From: Roseovarius gaetbuli
GTDB taxonomy: Bacteria > Pseudomonadota > Alphaproteobacteria > Rhodobacterales > Rhodobacteraceae
DNA length: 64,000 bases
Direction of reading: 5' to 3'
Assembly: GCF_900172365.1 (NCBI RefSeq)
Contig: NZ_FWFJ01000013.1
Span: 27,314 to 91,313, forward strand
Part shown: positions 38,978-47,607 of the stretch, in pieces
Layout: every line of letters begins with the position of its first letter
Position numbering within the stretch: the stretch's first letter is position 1
Notes under the pieces: generated by a model
The model's database searches: none
The model's input: only the letters and a program-made list of their open reading frames with translations
Told to the model about the DNA's origin: nothing
Translations under genes and position numbers: made by a program

Positions 38978-39253
38978 ATGACCAGCCAGATCACCCGGCA
39001 CCTTGCCGAGGCCACCCGCGCCATCGACGCCATCGACGCCATCGACGCCATCGACGCCATCGACGCCCAATTCGGTGAAGGTTATGCCCGCGACAACCCC
39101 GATCTTGTGGCAAGCCTCGTGCAAAGCGCCACCATCGAGAGCGCCGTCGCCACCGGCTATGGCGCCCACCAAGAGGCCCTCGCCGCCGCCCGTCAGATAA
39201 GCGCCGACATGGGCGACACCATCCTCAAGCTGAAACCACGCTTCTTCGGCTGA
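38978..39253 (+). CDS. Small protein with (AID)n repeat, function unknown
   Basis: 91 residues (MTSQITRHLAEATRAIDAID...), start chosen at the ATG after an AGGAAAAAGG leader. Residues 15-29 are five copies of Ala-Ile-Asp encoded by a 9-bp tandem repeat. The remaining sequence (FGEGYARDNPDLVASLVQSA) is helical and resembles small alphaproteobacterial hypotheticals. It ends four bases before the convergent CAP gene. No membrane or signal segment. Confidence 0.7.
   Translation: MTSQITRHLAEATRAIDAIDAIDAIDAIDAQFGEGYARDNPDLVASLVQSATIESAVATGYGAHQEALAAARQISADMGDTILKLKPRFFG
39020..39064 (+). repeat. Five tandem 9-bp units (GCCATCGAC)
   Basis: Five perfect, contiguous GCCATCGAC copies inside the small gene above. 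The unit length is a multiple of three, so copy-number changes keep the frame. Confidence 0.95.
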
Positions 39254-39257
39254 TCCT

Positions 39258-39716
39258 CTAACAGCCCGGGCGACCCAGAACCATCACCCAGAGGTTCCCC
39301 AGCCCGCGCACCAGGCCGAATTCGGCGGCACGCTTGTGCAGCATGTTGCGCCGATGGCCAGGCGAGGCCATCCAGGCCCGCAACACCTCGTCCAGCGTGC
39401 CCTGCCCCTTGGCGATATTCTCGGCCACGAAACAAAAGCCGTATTGCTGTCGCCGAACCCGGTCACCGATGCTGCTGCCATTGGCGCCGGTGTGGCTGAA
39501 GTATCCGTTCTTGGCCATGTCGCCGGCATGGGCCGCCGCCGCCCGCGTGAGCTTGGGCGACAGGGCCACCGCGCCGCGGCCGTTCCTGGCCCGCTCGGCA
39601 TTGACCCAACCAAGCGAGGCCTGCCCGAAATCCGTCGCCTGCGCCTGCGCCGGTGTCATCGGGGTGGCCAGCAGGAACAGGGCCGCGAGAAGACCAAGCA
39701 AACGAAATCCCGACAT
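39258..39716 (-). CDS. Secreted CAP (SCP-like) domain protein
   Basis: 152 residues with a Sec signal (MSGFRLLGLLAALFLLATPMTPAQA). The CAP fold follows: LGWVNAERARNGRGAVALSP near residue 34, AAAHAGDMAKNGYFSHTG near residue 59, and AWMASPGHRRNMLHKRA near residue 113, holding the paired His residues of the cavity. Two cysteines (CFVAEN, and the C-terminal RPGC) could form a disulfide. Extracytoplasmic; activity unknown. Confidence 0.88.
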   Translation of the reverse strand: MSGFRLLGLLAALFLLATPMTPAQAQATDFGQASLGWVNAERARNGRGAVALSPKLTRAAAAHAGDMAKNGYFSHTGANGSSIGDRVRRQQYGFCFVAENIAKGQGTLDEVLRAWMASPGHRRNMLHKRAAEFGLVRGLGNLWVMVLGRPGC

Positions 39717-39750
39717 CCAGACGCCCCTTGAAAGTGATCCAGCCTTCAGC

Positions 39751-41088
39751 CTAGCGCTCGGCCAAGGCCCGCGCCAGCCGGTTTTGCCACTCTATCACCT
39801 TCGGCAAATCTATGCTGACCAGATGGCCGTCGCGCACCACTTGCCGCCCCTCGACAAAGAGGTCGCGCACGCGGGTCGGCCCGGCCAGCAAAAGCGCCGC
39901 CGGGTCCCAGCTTCCGGCACTCTCAAGGCCGCGCACATCCCAGATTGCAATGTCGGCCCGCTTGCCAAGGGCGATCTGACCGCAATCGCTGCGCCCCAGA
40001 ACCTCGGCGCCGCCGCGCGTGGCAATCTCAAGCGCCTCGCGCGCGCTCATCGCATCGGCGCCTTGGCTGACCCGCTGCAAGAGCATGGATTGGCGCGCCT
40101 CAAGCACGAGGTTTCCCGCGTCATTGCTGGCCGAACCATCGACCCCGAGCCCCACCTTGACGCCCGCATCCCGCATGGCCCGCACCGGCGCGATGCCCGA
40201 TCCCAGACGACAGTTGGAACAGGGACAATGCGCAACACCCGTGCGGGTTTTTGCAAACAGATCAATCTCTTGCGCATCCAACTTAACGCAATGCGCATGC
40301 CAGACATCATCACCCGTCCACCCGAGATCCTCGGCATACTGCCCCGGACGACAGCCGAAATTGGCCTCGGAATAGGCGATATCCTCTTCATTTTCGGCCA
40401 GATGAGTATGCAACATCACCCCCTTGTCGCGCGCCAGAAGTGCCGCGTTGCGCATCAGGTCACGGCTCACAGAGAACGGCGAACAGGGCGCGATACCGAC
40501 CCGACACATCGACCCCTCCTTGGGGTTATGAAAAGAATCTATCACGCGAATACAGTCGTTTAGGATACTTTCTTCATCCTCCACCAAAGCATCTGGCGGC
40601 AAACCGCCAGCACTTTCGCCAATGCTCATCGCGCCGCGCGTGGGATGAAACCGCAAGCCGATCTCGGCCGCCGCATGAATCGTATCCTCAAGCCGCACAC
40701 CATTGGGAAAAATGTAGAGGTGATCGGAACTTAGCGTGCATCCTGAAAGTGCCAACTCGGCCAGCCCGGTAAGGGCAGAGACATGCATTTCCTCTGGTCC
40801 AAACCGCCCCCAGATCGGATAGAGCGTTTTCAGCCAGCCGAACAACAGCGCATCCTGCGCCCCCGGCACCGCCCGCGTCAGGCTTTGATAAAGATGGTGA
40901 TGCGTGTTCACCAGGCCCGGCGTCACCACACAGCCCGCCGCAAGAACCACCTCGCCACCGCTTTCAAGACCATGACCGACACCGGCGATGATGCCGTTGC
41001 GGATCAGGATATCAGCGCCGCGCAACTCTTCGCGCGCATCGTTCATCGTGAGCAGATAGTCCGCCCCACGGATTAGCGTTTCTCTCAT
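39751..41088 (-). CDS. 8-oxoguanine deaminase-like amidohydrolase
   Basis: 445 residues from MRETLIRGADYLLTMND at 41088. It is in the family that includes 8-oxoguanine deaminase and hydroxy-triazine hydrolases. Zinc motifs: NTHHHLYQSLTRAV near residue 64, MLHTHLAENEEDIAYSE near residue 235, DVWHAHCVKL near residue 269 and GLGVDGSASNDAGNL near residue 320. The tyrosine and serine after the HxH motif agree with the 8-oxoguanine group, but substrate assignment is by similarity. A weak seven-base inverted repeat lies in its leader. Confidence 0.88.
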   Translation of the reverse strand: MRETLIRGADYLLTMNDAREELRGADILIRNGIIAGVGHGLESGGEVVLAAGCVVTPGLVNTHHHLYQSLTRAVPGAQDALLFGWLKTLYPIWGRFGPEEMHVSALTGLAELALSGCTLSSDHLYIFPNGVRLEDTIHAAAEIGLRFHPTRGAMSIGESAGGLPPDALVEDEESILNDCIRVIDSFHNPKEGSMCRVGIAPCSPFSVSRDLMRNAALLARDKGVMLHTHLAENEEDIAYSEANFGCRPGQYAEDLGWTGDDVWHAHCVKLDAQEIDLFAKTRTGVAHCPCSNCRLGSGIAPVRAMRDAGVKVGLGVDGSASNDAGNLVLEARQSMLLQRVSQGADAMSAREALEIATRGGAEVLGRSDCGQIALGKRADIAIWDVRGLESAGSWDPAALLLAGPTRVRDLFVEGRQVVRDGHLVSIDLPKVIEWQNRLARALAER

Positions 41089-41202
41089 GAAAATAACCCT
41101 TTGCCAGTGCTTCCTAACCCCCTCTGGAAGCATGGATTGCACGGCGGAAAGGGGTTAAGAACCGTGCAGCAGATACCATTTACGCCCAAAAGGCAGGCTT
41201 GA

Positions 41203-41994
41203 TCAAGCCACCCGCGACAAGACCTCAAGGGCGGCGGCATGCTGCTGATGGCTCGCCGCGGCGAGAACACGCCCGCCCTGATGCGCCGGGCCGCCTTGCC
41301 AGTCGGTCACGATGCCGCCTGCGGCCTCGATCACGGCAATCGGCGCGTGAATGTCATAGGGAGCAAGCCCGGCCTCGACCACAAGGTCGATCTGCCCCGC
41401 CGCCACAAGCGCATAGGCGTAGCAATCAAGCCCATAGCGCACCAGCTTGACCTGTGCTGCCAGATCGGCAAATCCGGCGCCCTCGGCGGCGCTGCCGACC
41501 TCGGGAAAGGTGGTAAAGAGGATCGACTCGCTCAAGGCGCGATCCCGCCGCGCCTTGAGGGGCCCTGTGCCCAGGGGGCCGCTCATCGTTGCGCGCCCAA
41601 AGCCGCCCTCGAACCGCTCGCCGATATAGGGTTGGTCAATCAGGCCATAGACCGGACCGCTGTGATCAGAGAGCGCAACAAGCACCCCCCATGTTGCAGA
41701 GCCGGACAGAAAGGCGCGCGTGCCATCAATCGGATCAAGCACCCATGTAAGACCGCTTGTCCCGTCTACCTGACCGAATTCTTCGCCCAGAATGCCATCC
41801 TCGGGGCACATCCTTGCGAGAACCTCGCGCATTGCAAGCTCTGCGGCGCGGTCGGCCTCGGTCACCGGATCAAAGCTGCCACCGGAGTGCTTGTTATCGG
41901 CCACCAGATCAGTGCTTCGGAAAAACGGTAAAACCGCCGCACGCGCGGCATCGGCCAACGCATGGGCGGTTTCAATTTTCTTGTCGATATCCAT
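41203..41994 (-). CDS. hisN: Histidinol-phosphatase, inositol-monophosphatase family
   Basis: 263 residues. The IMPase metal motifs are intact: GEEFG near residue 68, WVLDPIDGTRAFLSG near residue 83 and the C-terminal YDIHAPIAVIEAAGG near residue 213. The sequence fits the HisN branch that dephosphorylates L-histidinol phosphate, although inositol phosphates or PAP are possible for the fold. It lies 61 bases downstream of the XRE regulator on the same strand. Confidence 0.88.
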   Translation of the reverse strand: MDIDKKIETAHALADAARAAVLPFFRSTDLVADNKHSGGSFDPVTEADRAAELAMREVLARMCPEDGILGEEFGQVDGTSGLTWVLDPIDGTRAFLSGSATWGVLVALSDHSGPVYGLIDQPYIGERFEGGFGRATMSGPLGTGPLKARRDRALSESILFTTFPEVGSAAEGAGFADLAAQVKLVRYGLDCYAYALVAAGQIDLVVEAGLAPYDIHAPIAVIEAAGGIVTDWQGGPAHQGGRVLAAASHQQHAAALEVLSRVA

Positions 41995-42055
41995 GACCGG
42001 CCTGCCCTTTATCTGCGCTGTGAAAGTGCAGACTTAGGCCACAGACCTGTCAGGC

Positions 42056-42430
42056 TCAAGCCACCTCGCTCAGGACGCGGGCAAGATCGAACAGGCGACG
42101 GCGTTGATTTTCCGGGATCGCATAGTACGACCGAACCAGATCAAGCGCTTCTTTATCGCCAAGGATATCCGAGGGTACGTTGTCGGACTTTTCGCGCGGT
42201 GCATCGCCTTCGTGCTCGATGCCCTCAAAGAAAAAGCTGATCTCGACTTCAAGCGAATCGGCGATGTCCCAAAGACGGGACGCGCTCACGCGGTTCGCAC
42301 CGGTTTCATATTTTTGAATTTGCTGAAATTTAATTCCAACGCTTTCCGCAAGCTGCTGCTGAGTCATTCCGACCAGCCAACGGCGATGGCGAATGCGTTT
42401 TCCAACGTGCACATCTACTGGGTGCGGCAT
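42056..42430 (-). CDS. XRE-family helix-turn-helix regulator
   Basis: 124 residues from MPHPVDVHVGKRIRHRRW at 42430, with GAAGGAAC upstream; the longer reading to 42502 is unlikely. The HTH is at about residues 10-65 (MTQQQLAESVGIKFQQIQKY) and matches a conserved alphaproteobacterial regulator type. The C-terminal part has an acidic linker and a short helical domain (ALDLVRSYYAIPENQRRRLF). A cluster of CTATCCGAA motifs lies in the 308-base gap separating it from the divergent oxidoreductase gene. Confidence 0.9.
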   Translation of the reverse strand: MPHPVDVHVGKRIRHRRWLVGMTQQQLAESVGIKFQQIQKYETGANRVSASRLWDIADSLEVEISFFFEGIEHEGDAPREKSDNVPSDILGDKEALDLVRSYYAIPENQRRRLFDLARVLSEVA

Positions 42431-42570
42431 TGAATGTTCCTTCTTTTTAATTTTTACGTCGCCAGTAATATGGCATCCAAAGACGCTAAACACGTCAAAC
42501 AATCACGCCACGCATCCCAGCAGCGCACGTTTGAACCTAACAAGATACAGCCGGAATACAAGAATTATCG

Positions 42571-42635
42571 CTATCCGAATACGCGCCCTATCCGAAAGAA
42601 ACACAATCTAAGCGAGCGGCTAACCTTTCGGATAG
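42571..42635. promoter_or_regulatory. Array of CTATCCGAA motifs (putative operators)
   Basis: Direct copies at 42571-42579 and 42588-42596 are 17 bases apart, and an inverted copy TTCGGATAG is at 42627-42635. The second and third form perfect 11-base arms CTATCCGAAAG/CTTTCGGATAG. A related CTACCGAAT occurs near 42670. The surrounding 308-base gap is AT-rich and has no gene. Confidence 0.6.
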
Positions 42636-42738
42636 TGCCGACTCAGCCGATACTGGTGGTTTTGACCTACCGAATCGAATTACCTTAATCCGATCAACAG
42701 TTTGTTGCCAAATCTGGCGGAATAAGAGAGGGGATTTC

Positions 42739-43701
42739 ATGCGCGCTTTTCACATCGCCAACACCGGGGCCACGCCGACCATTTGCGACATATCGCGCGC
42801 GCCCCCCAAGCAAGGCGAAGTCTCCTTGCGAATTGAGGCCTGTGGTCTCAATTTCGCCGATCTTTTGATGATCAAGGGCGAATATCAGGATACACCACCC
42901 GCCCCGTTCACCCTTGGCATGGAGGTCGCCGGCGTGGTTGACGCGCTTGGCCCCGATACCGACGGTCCCGCCCCCGGCACGCGGGTTGCGGTCTTTGGCG
43001 GCCAGGGCGGGCTGGCGGACTATGGCTGTTTTCCGGCGAATCGGGCGGTAGTCCTGCCCGATGACATGACCTTCACCGATGCTGCCGCCTTCCTGATTGC
43101 TTACGGCACAAGCCATGTCGCGCTCGACCACAAGGCGCGGCTACAACCGGGCGAGACGCTTTTGGTGCTGGGGGCCGCGGGGGGTGTCGGCCTGACGGCG
43201 GTGGAAATCGGCAAAGAGATAGGCGCGCGGGTCATCGCCTGTGCGCGCGGCGCCGACAAGCTTGAGGTGGCGCGCGCCGCCGGGGCCGATCACCTGATTG
43301 ACGCCAAGACCGAGGACATCCGCGCCGCCTGCAAGGCGCTTGGCGGGGTCGATGTGGTCTATGACCCGGTTGGCGGGGATCAGTTCAAGGCCGCCTTTCG
43401 CGCCTGCAACCCCGAAGCGCGCATCCTCAGCATCGGATTTGCCAGTGGCGAGGTGCCGCAAATTCCGGCCAATCACCTGTTGGTCAAGAACCTCTCGGTG
43501 ATCGGCCTTTATTGGGGCGGCTACCTGAATTTCCGCCCCGAGGTGGTCACGCAGAGCCTTGCCACCCTGTTCAAATGGTACACAGAGGGCCGCATCAAAC
43601 CGCACATCAGCCATGTCCTGCCGCTTGAACGCGCCGATGAGGCGCTTGAATTGCTGCGCTCGCGCAAATCGACCGGCAAGGTGGTTGTCACGCTGACATG
43701 A
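42739..43701 (+). CDS. MDR-family NADPH:quinone oxidoreductase
   Basis: 320 residues, zinc-free medium-chain reductase. The N-terminal GroES-like domain includes IEACGLNFADLLMIKGEY near residue 30, and the Rossmann motif VLGAAGGVGLTAVEIGKEIG is near residue 142. It reduces quinones or alkenals with NADPH. Its 3' end overlaps the stop of the convergent LysR gene by 14 bases. The divergent XRE gene and its motif array are the likely controls. Confidence 0.92.
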   Translation: MRAFHIANTGATPTICDISRAPPKQGEVSLRIEACGLNFADLLMIKGEYQDTPPAPFTLGMEVAGVVDALGPDTDGPAPGTRVAVFGGQGGLADYGCFPANRAVVLPDDMTFTDAAAFLIAYGTSHVALDHKARLQPGETLLVLGAAGGVGLTAVEIGKEIGARVIACARGADKLEVARAAGADHLIDAKTEDIRAACKALGGVDVVYDPVGGDQFKAAFRACNPEARILSIGFASGEVPQIPANHLLVKNLSVIGLYWGGYLNFRPEVVTQSLATLFKWYTEGRIKPHISHVLPLERADEALELLRSRKSTGKVVVTLT

Positions 43702-44563
43702 GGGCGGCGGGCGCCGGGATCGCGCCGAACCCGTTGCGCAGCATCTGCGCCAGTTCGTCCAGCACCTTGTCGCGCCCCCCGCGCATGTAAAGATTGATTT
43801 TCTGCACGCCAAGATCGGGCAAAAGACCACCGGGGTTGATCGCCTCAAGATACGGCGGCAGGCTATTTTCCAGCAGGGCGCCGATGGCAAGATCGGCGCT
43901 GACCACGGCCTCGACGGCGCGGTCGTCTTCTGATTCGACCGCCATTTCCCAATCGATCCCGGCCTCGTCGAGCTTGCGCAAAACAATCGGGCGAAAGATG
44001 CAGCAGGTGCAGAAGGCAAGCCGCAAAGGCCGCCGTTTCCATGCCAGCCCGTCCGGTGCCCCGGTCCAGCGCAGCGCCATTTCGGTCAGGGTCTCGCCGC
44101 CCTCGCCCACGCCCTGCTCGGTGGTCAGAATCATGTCGACCTCGCCCTTGCCAAGCGCCTCGCGCAGGCGGACCGTGCTGGACGAGCGCAATTGCACATT
44201 GACCCGCGGAAAGGCCGCATTGAGCGATTTCAGAACCCGCGGCACCACCGGATAGACGATGTCATGCGGCACCCCGAGAACAAGCTCGCCCTCGTATGTC
44301 TCTTCGGTCAGGCGGCCAACCACCTCGTCATTGAGATCAAGCATGCGCCGGGCATAGCCGACAAGCTGTTCGCCCGAGGCGGTCAGCGAGACCCGTCGAT
44401 TGGCCCGGTCCATCAGCTTGAGATCAAGCATATCCTCAAGCCGCTTGATCTGCATCGAGACCGCCGATTGCGTCAGGTTAAGCGCCGAGGCCGCCCGTGT
44501 GACCCCGCCCTGATCCGCCACCGCCACCAGCGAGCGCAGCGTCGTTATGTCAAGATTTCGCAT
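43688..44563 (-). CDS. LysR family transcriptional regulator
   Basis: 291 residues. The N-terminal HTH (LRSLVAVADQGGVTRAASAL, then LTQSAVSMQIKRLEDMLDLK) is followed by a periplasmic-binding-like effector domain (GELVLGVPHDIVYPVVPRVL near residue 92). A Cys-Cys pair in AFCTCCIFRP near residue 180 is unusual and could sense redox or metal, but this is only suggestive. Divergent from the DUF1127 gene at 44689, with 125 bases between. Confidence 0.92.
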   Translation of the reverse strand: MRNLDITTLRSLVAVADQGGVTRAASALNLTQSAVSMQIKRLEDMLDLKLMDRANRRVSLTASGEQLVGYARRMLDLNDEVVGRLTEETYEGELVLGVPHDIVYPVVPRVLKSLNAAFPRVNVQLRSSSTVRLREALGKGEVDMILTTEQGVGEGGETLTEMALRWTGAPDGLAWKRRPLRLAFCTCCIFRPIVLRKLDEAGIDWEMAVESEDDRAVEAVVSADLAIGALLENSLPPYLEAINPGGLLPDLGVQKINLYMRGGRDKVLDELAQMLRNGFGAIPAPAALMSA

Positions 44564-44688
44564 TGATCACATTCCTTGATGGTTCGCCCCATGAACATTC
44601 ATTTTTAATATTGCCCCGACTCAGGCAGAAAGATCAACAGAAGAAATAGATATGCCAGATCGCATCACATTTAGGAAAGGAACAGACC

Positions 44689-44898
44689 ATGAGCCTTCAT
44701 ATTCACGCCCCCGCCCGGCCCCGCACCCTTCCCCGCGTGCACTTCGCGCTGCGTGATATGCTTGCGGTCAGCAAACAGCGCAACGCCCTGCGCCATCTCG
44801 ACGATGCCGCGCTTGCCGACATCGGCCTGAGCCGCCGCGAGGCAGAGCGCGAGGCAAGCCGCCCGTTCTGGGATCTGCCCACCCCGGCCTGTCGCTAA
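44689..44898 (+). CDS. DUF1127 small protein
   Basis: 69 residues. The C-terminal half has the DUF1127 signature NALRHLDDAALADIGLSRRE. An AGGAAAGGAAC leader precedes the ATG. DUF1127 proteins are short and basic, and some in Rhodobacter affect RNA turnover. A weak CAGGC/GCCTG hairpin follows the stop. Confidence 0.85.
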   Translation: MSLHIHAPARPRTLPRVHFALRDMLAVSKQRNALRHLDDAALADIGLSRREAEREASRPFWDLPTPACR

Positions 44899-45031
44899 AG
44901 CAGGCAATTCAGGCGAGAGTTTACAAAAGCCTGAGAAAAACGCTCGCTAAAACTTGAAAACCCGATACACCTACCCGATATTGTTGGCAAAGCCCCATAC
45001 CGGGGCCGCCATTTTCATATCGGAGGTATTC

Positions 45032-45814
45032 ATGGCAGAGTTCAACACGATCCGGACGGCGACGGGCACACGCGCCACCGCCCAGATTGACGCGGGTCTT
45101 CGCGCCCACATGAACAAGGTCTACGGCACCATGTCGTTCGGCATGCTGATCACAGCCCTTGCCGCATGGGCCATCGCGGGGCTTGCTGTCACAACCGATC
45201 CTTCCGCCGCCGCCGCGCAGCTGCCCAACGGCACGATGCTGTCGGGTCTTGGCGCCGCGCTTTACCTGTCGCCGCTCAAATGGGTGGTGATGCTGGCGCC
45301 GCTCGGCTTTATCATGTTCGCTTGGGGCTCTTTGCAAAAACGCGGGTCTGCCGCGGCTGTACAGCTCGGCTTTTTCGCCTTTGCCGCGCTGATCGGTATC
45401 TCGATGAGCTCGATCTTCCTGGTCTTCACCAGTTTTTCGATCATCCAGACCTTCGTTGTGACCGCAATCGCGTTCTCGGCGCTGTCGCTCTACGGCTATA
45501 CCACCAAGAAAGACATCTCGGGTTGGGGTAGCTTCCTGATCATGGGCGTTGTCGGCCTTCTGGTGGTGATGGTTATCAACATGTTCCTGCAATCGCCTGC
45601 AATGACCTATGCGATCTCGGCGATTGGCCTTTTGATCTTTGCCGGCCTGACCGCCTATTACACGCAGGAGATCAAGAGCACCTATGTTGCCCATGCGGCG
45701 CATGGCGATCAGGAATGGCTCGACAAGGCCGCCTATGACGGCGCGCTGAGCCTCTACATCAGCTTCCTGAACATGTTCCAGTTCCTGCTGATGTTCATGG
45801 GCCAGCAAGAATAA
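45032..45814 (+). CDS. Bax inhibitor-1/YccA family membrane protein
   Basis: 260 residues from MAEFNTIRTATGTRATAQI, with GGAGG at the right spacing. Seven hydrophobic segments, including MSFGMLITALAAWAIAGLAV near residue 34 and the C-terminal LSLYISFLNMFQFLLMFMG. The BI-1 hallmark YDGALSLYISFLN is complete, with paired aspartates in the last helices. Inner-membrane; a calcium-leak or protease-modulating role is proposed for the family. A strong terminator follows. Confidence 0.93.
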   Translation: MAEFNTIRTATGTRATAQIDAGLRAHMNKVYGTMSFGMLITALAAWAIAGLAVTTDPSAAAAQLPNGTMLSGLGAALYLSPLKWVVMLAPLGFIMFAWGSLQKRGSAAAVQLGFFAFAALIGISMSSIFLVFTSFSIIQTFVVTAIAFSALSLYGYTTKKDISGWGSFLIMGVVGLLVVMVINMFLQSPAMTYAISAIGLLIFAGLTAYYTQEIKSTYVAHAAHGDQEWLDKAAYDGALSLYISFLNMFQFLLMFMGQQE

Positions 45815-45842
45815 ACAGCGCCCCAGAGCGCAAATATAGAGA

Positions 45843-45869
45843 GGGCCGGTTATCGCGACCGGCCCTTTT
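45843..45869 (+). terminator. Intrinsic terminator of the BI-1 gene
   Basis: Stem GGGCCGGT/ACCGGCCC with loop TATCGCG, followed by TTTTGCGTTT, 28 bases after the stop. Confidence 0.88.
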
Positions 45870-45874
45870 GCGTT

Positions 45875-46378
45875 TCACCCCAATGCGTGGCGCATGTGAA
45901 TCACCGGCAGGTCAAGCTCGGGCGTGAGACGCATGGTCACCTCGCCAAGCGCGGCAAAGCCGGTCGCGGCGTAGAACGGCGCGGCGTTATGCGGTGTGAG
46001 ACAATGCAGCACCTTGATGCCGTTGGCCCGCGCCGTCGCAACCACCTCGCGCAGGATGGCCCGCCCGACCCCCTGTCGAAGCCTCTCAGGGTCACAGGCG
46101 AGGTGCCGGATATGGGCATGCCCCTGCGGACAGGCGCGCCCGAACGGGCTTATATCGCTCCAGCCGCCGACGCCCAGAACCCGGCCCCGGTCCTCGGCCA
46201 GAAAATAGCGGTCACCACAGAGCGCCTCCGGGGCGACAAGGGTCATCACCGGAAGCGCCTGACGCAGGGTAGCGCAGGCATACCAGGGCGCAAGCTGCGG
46301 CGGATAGCTGCGCGTCAGCAATGTGGAAAACGCCGCATGATCATCAAAGGCGGCAGGGCGGATACTGAAATGGGACAT
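45875..46378 (-). CDS. GNAT-family N-acetyltransferase
   Basis: 167 residues. The acetyl-CoA loop is RLRQGVGRAILREVV near residue 98, with the preceding strand HIRHLACDPE. The C-terminal AAPFYAATGFAALGEVTM is the typical GNAT beta6-beta7 region. The substrate is unknown. Convergent with the BI-1 gene across a terminator. Confidence 0.85.
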   Translation of the reverse strand: MSHFSIRPAAFDDHAAFSTLLTRSYPPQLAPWYACATLRQALPVMTLVAPEALCGDRYFLAEDRGRVLGVGGWSDISPFGRACPQGHAHIRHLACDPERLRQGVGRAILREVVATARANGIKVLHCLTPHNAAPFYAATGFAALGEVTMRLTPELDLPVIHMRHALG

Positions 46379-46431
46379 CGGTTTGGCTTTCGGGTAAAAT
46401 CCACCGGCCCCGCAGCGCGCCCCAAATAGAA

Positions 46432-46458
46432 AAAGCCGCGCTGTGGTGGCGCGGCTTT
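46432..46458 (-). terminator. Terminator of rpmG
   Basis: Minus-strand stem AAAGCCGCG/CGCGGCTTT followed by TTCTATTT, 24 bases after the rpmG stop. Confidence 0.8.
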
Positions 46459-46482
46459 GTCTGTCTTGTCTGTCAGGCGATC

Positions 46483-46650
46483 TTACTTGATCTTGCCTTC
46501 CTTGTACTCGACATGCTTGCGCACCACGGGATCGTACTTACGTACGGTCATCTTTTCGGTCATGGTGCGTGCGTTTTTCTTGGTCACGTAGAAATGGCCC
46601 GTGCCCGCGGTCGAGTTCAGACGGATTTTGATGGTCGTCGGCTTCGCCAT
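46483..46650 (-). CDS. rpmG: 50S ribosomal protein L33
   Basis: 55 residues: [20 protein letters not shown], then [14 protein letters not shown], ending [11 protein letters not shown]. This is the cysteine-free (zinc-independent) L33 type. AGGAGATGAAAA precedes the ATG and a terminator follows, so it is a monocistronic unit. Confidence 0.96.
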   Translation of the reverse strand: MAKPTTIKIRLNSTAGTGHFYVTKKNARTMTEKMTVRKYDPVVRKHVEYKEGKIK

Positions 46651-46830
46651 TTTTCATCTCCTGCGCCGGGCAGTCCTGCCGCCCGTGAATATCTCATGAA
46701 GCCTGCCTTTTAATGACGCGCGCGCCCGAGTCAACCGCGATTGTCGTGTTTGGCAGGGAATAACTTGGTTTTCGCCCGCCGGCCTTGAATTAGGCAGGCA
46801 AAAACCGATTTTCGGGGGGCTTTGGCGGCC

Positions 46831-47442
46831 CTAGTTCTGCGAGACCCGCGTCGGCTGGCGATAGAAGTGATGCACGCCAATGGTCGCGGTGCGCGGGAAA
46901 TGACGGGCCCAACGCGGGTTTACGGCGCGGGTGTGGTAATGCGTCGCCCCACTTGTGAGATCGCGCGGCGCGCCATCGACCATCAGCTTGGCAACCTTGC
47001 CAACCCGGCGGAAGGCCTTGGGTTCACTGATCACCTCTTTGATACCATCGCAAGTATAGGTGAACTGGCACTGGAATTTGCGACCCGTGCCCTGATGCAC
47101 CACGCCGCAGACCGTGTCGGGATATGTCGGATCATCGACCCGGTTCAGGATCACCTCGGCCACCGCGAATTGTCCCTTGACGCTTTCGCCGCGCGCCTCG
47201 AAGTAAAGCGCCTCTGCCAGACAGCGCCACTCGGGGCCGCCTTTGACAAGCTCTTGCTGCGACAGCCAGGTCTTGGAATATTCCACCTCGGTCTCGGGGC
47301 GGGTCAGAAAGCTTGCCATGCGGTCGCCGGAAATCGAGCGCAGGGCGCGCATTTCCTGATCCATCAGCCTGTTCACAGGCGCATCCGCGATAGCCGGCGC
47401 TGCCAGCGCCGCGAAGGTCGCGGCCAGTGCAATCCGTCTCAT
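46831..47442 (-). CDS. Secreted cell-wall hydrolase, SleB type
   Basis: 203 residues from MRRIALAATFAALAAPAIAD (signal peptide), with GGAGATC upstream; a longer reading to 47595 is rejected for lack of a site and signal. Hydrolase_2 domain: CLAEALYFEARGESVKGQFA near residue 90 carries the catalytic glutamate, with CQFTYTCDG near residue 138 and the terminal GATHYHTRAVNPRWAR near residue 178. It probably cleaves peptidoglycan glycan strands in the periplasm. The next gene upstream on the strand is the PPDK-like gene, 165 bases away. Confidence 0.88.
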   Translation of the reverse strand: MRRIALAATFAALAAPAIADAPVNRLMDQEMRALRSISGDRMASFLTRPETEVEYSKTWLSQQELVKGGPEWRCLAEALYFEARGESVKGQFAVAEVILNRVDDPTYPDTVCGVVHQGTGRKFQCQFTYTCDGIKEVISEPKAFRRVGKVAKLMVDGAPRDLTSGATHYHTRAVNPRWARHFPRTATIGVHHFYRQPTRVSQN

Positions 47443-47607
47443 GCATGATCTCCTCGGTGATCGCGGTTGGTTCCGCTGCATCGGGGGGAGGTATATAAAA
47501 TTGTCCGATCCGTCTACCCTGCTGGCCTGCGGCACAAAGGGCACAGCAATTTGTGCCAAGCAGAGCCTTGGTTGGCATGCATGATCTTGCGGCAATCGCG
47601 CCCGCGC

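Noticed and set aside
46770..46806. Terminator after the SleB gene
   Set aside because: The TTTTCGCCCGCC/GGCAGGCAAAA pairing is imperfect and no T-run follows on the minus strand.
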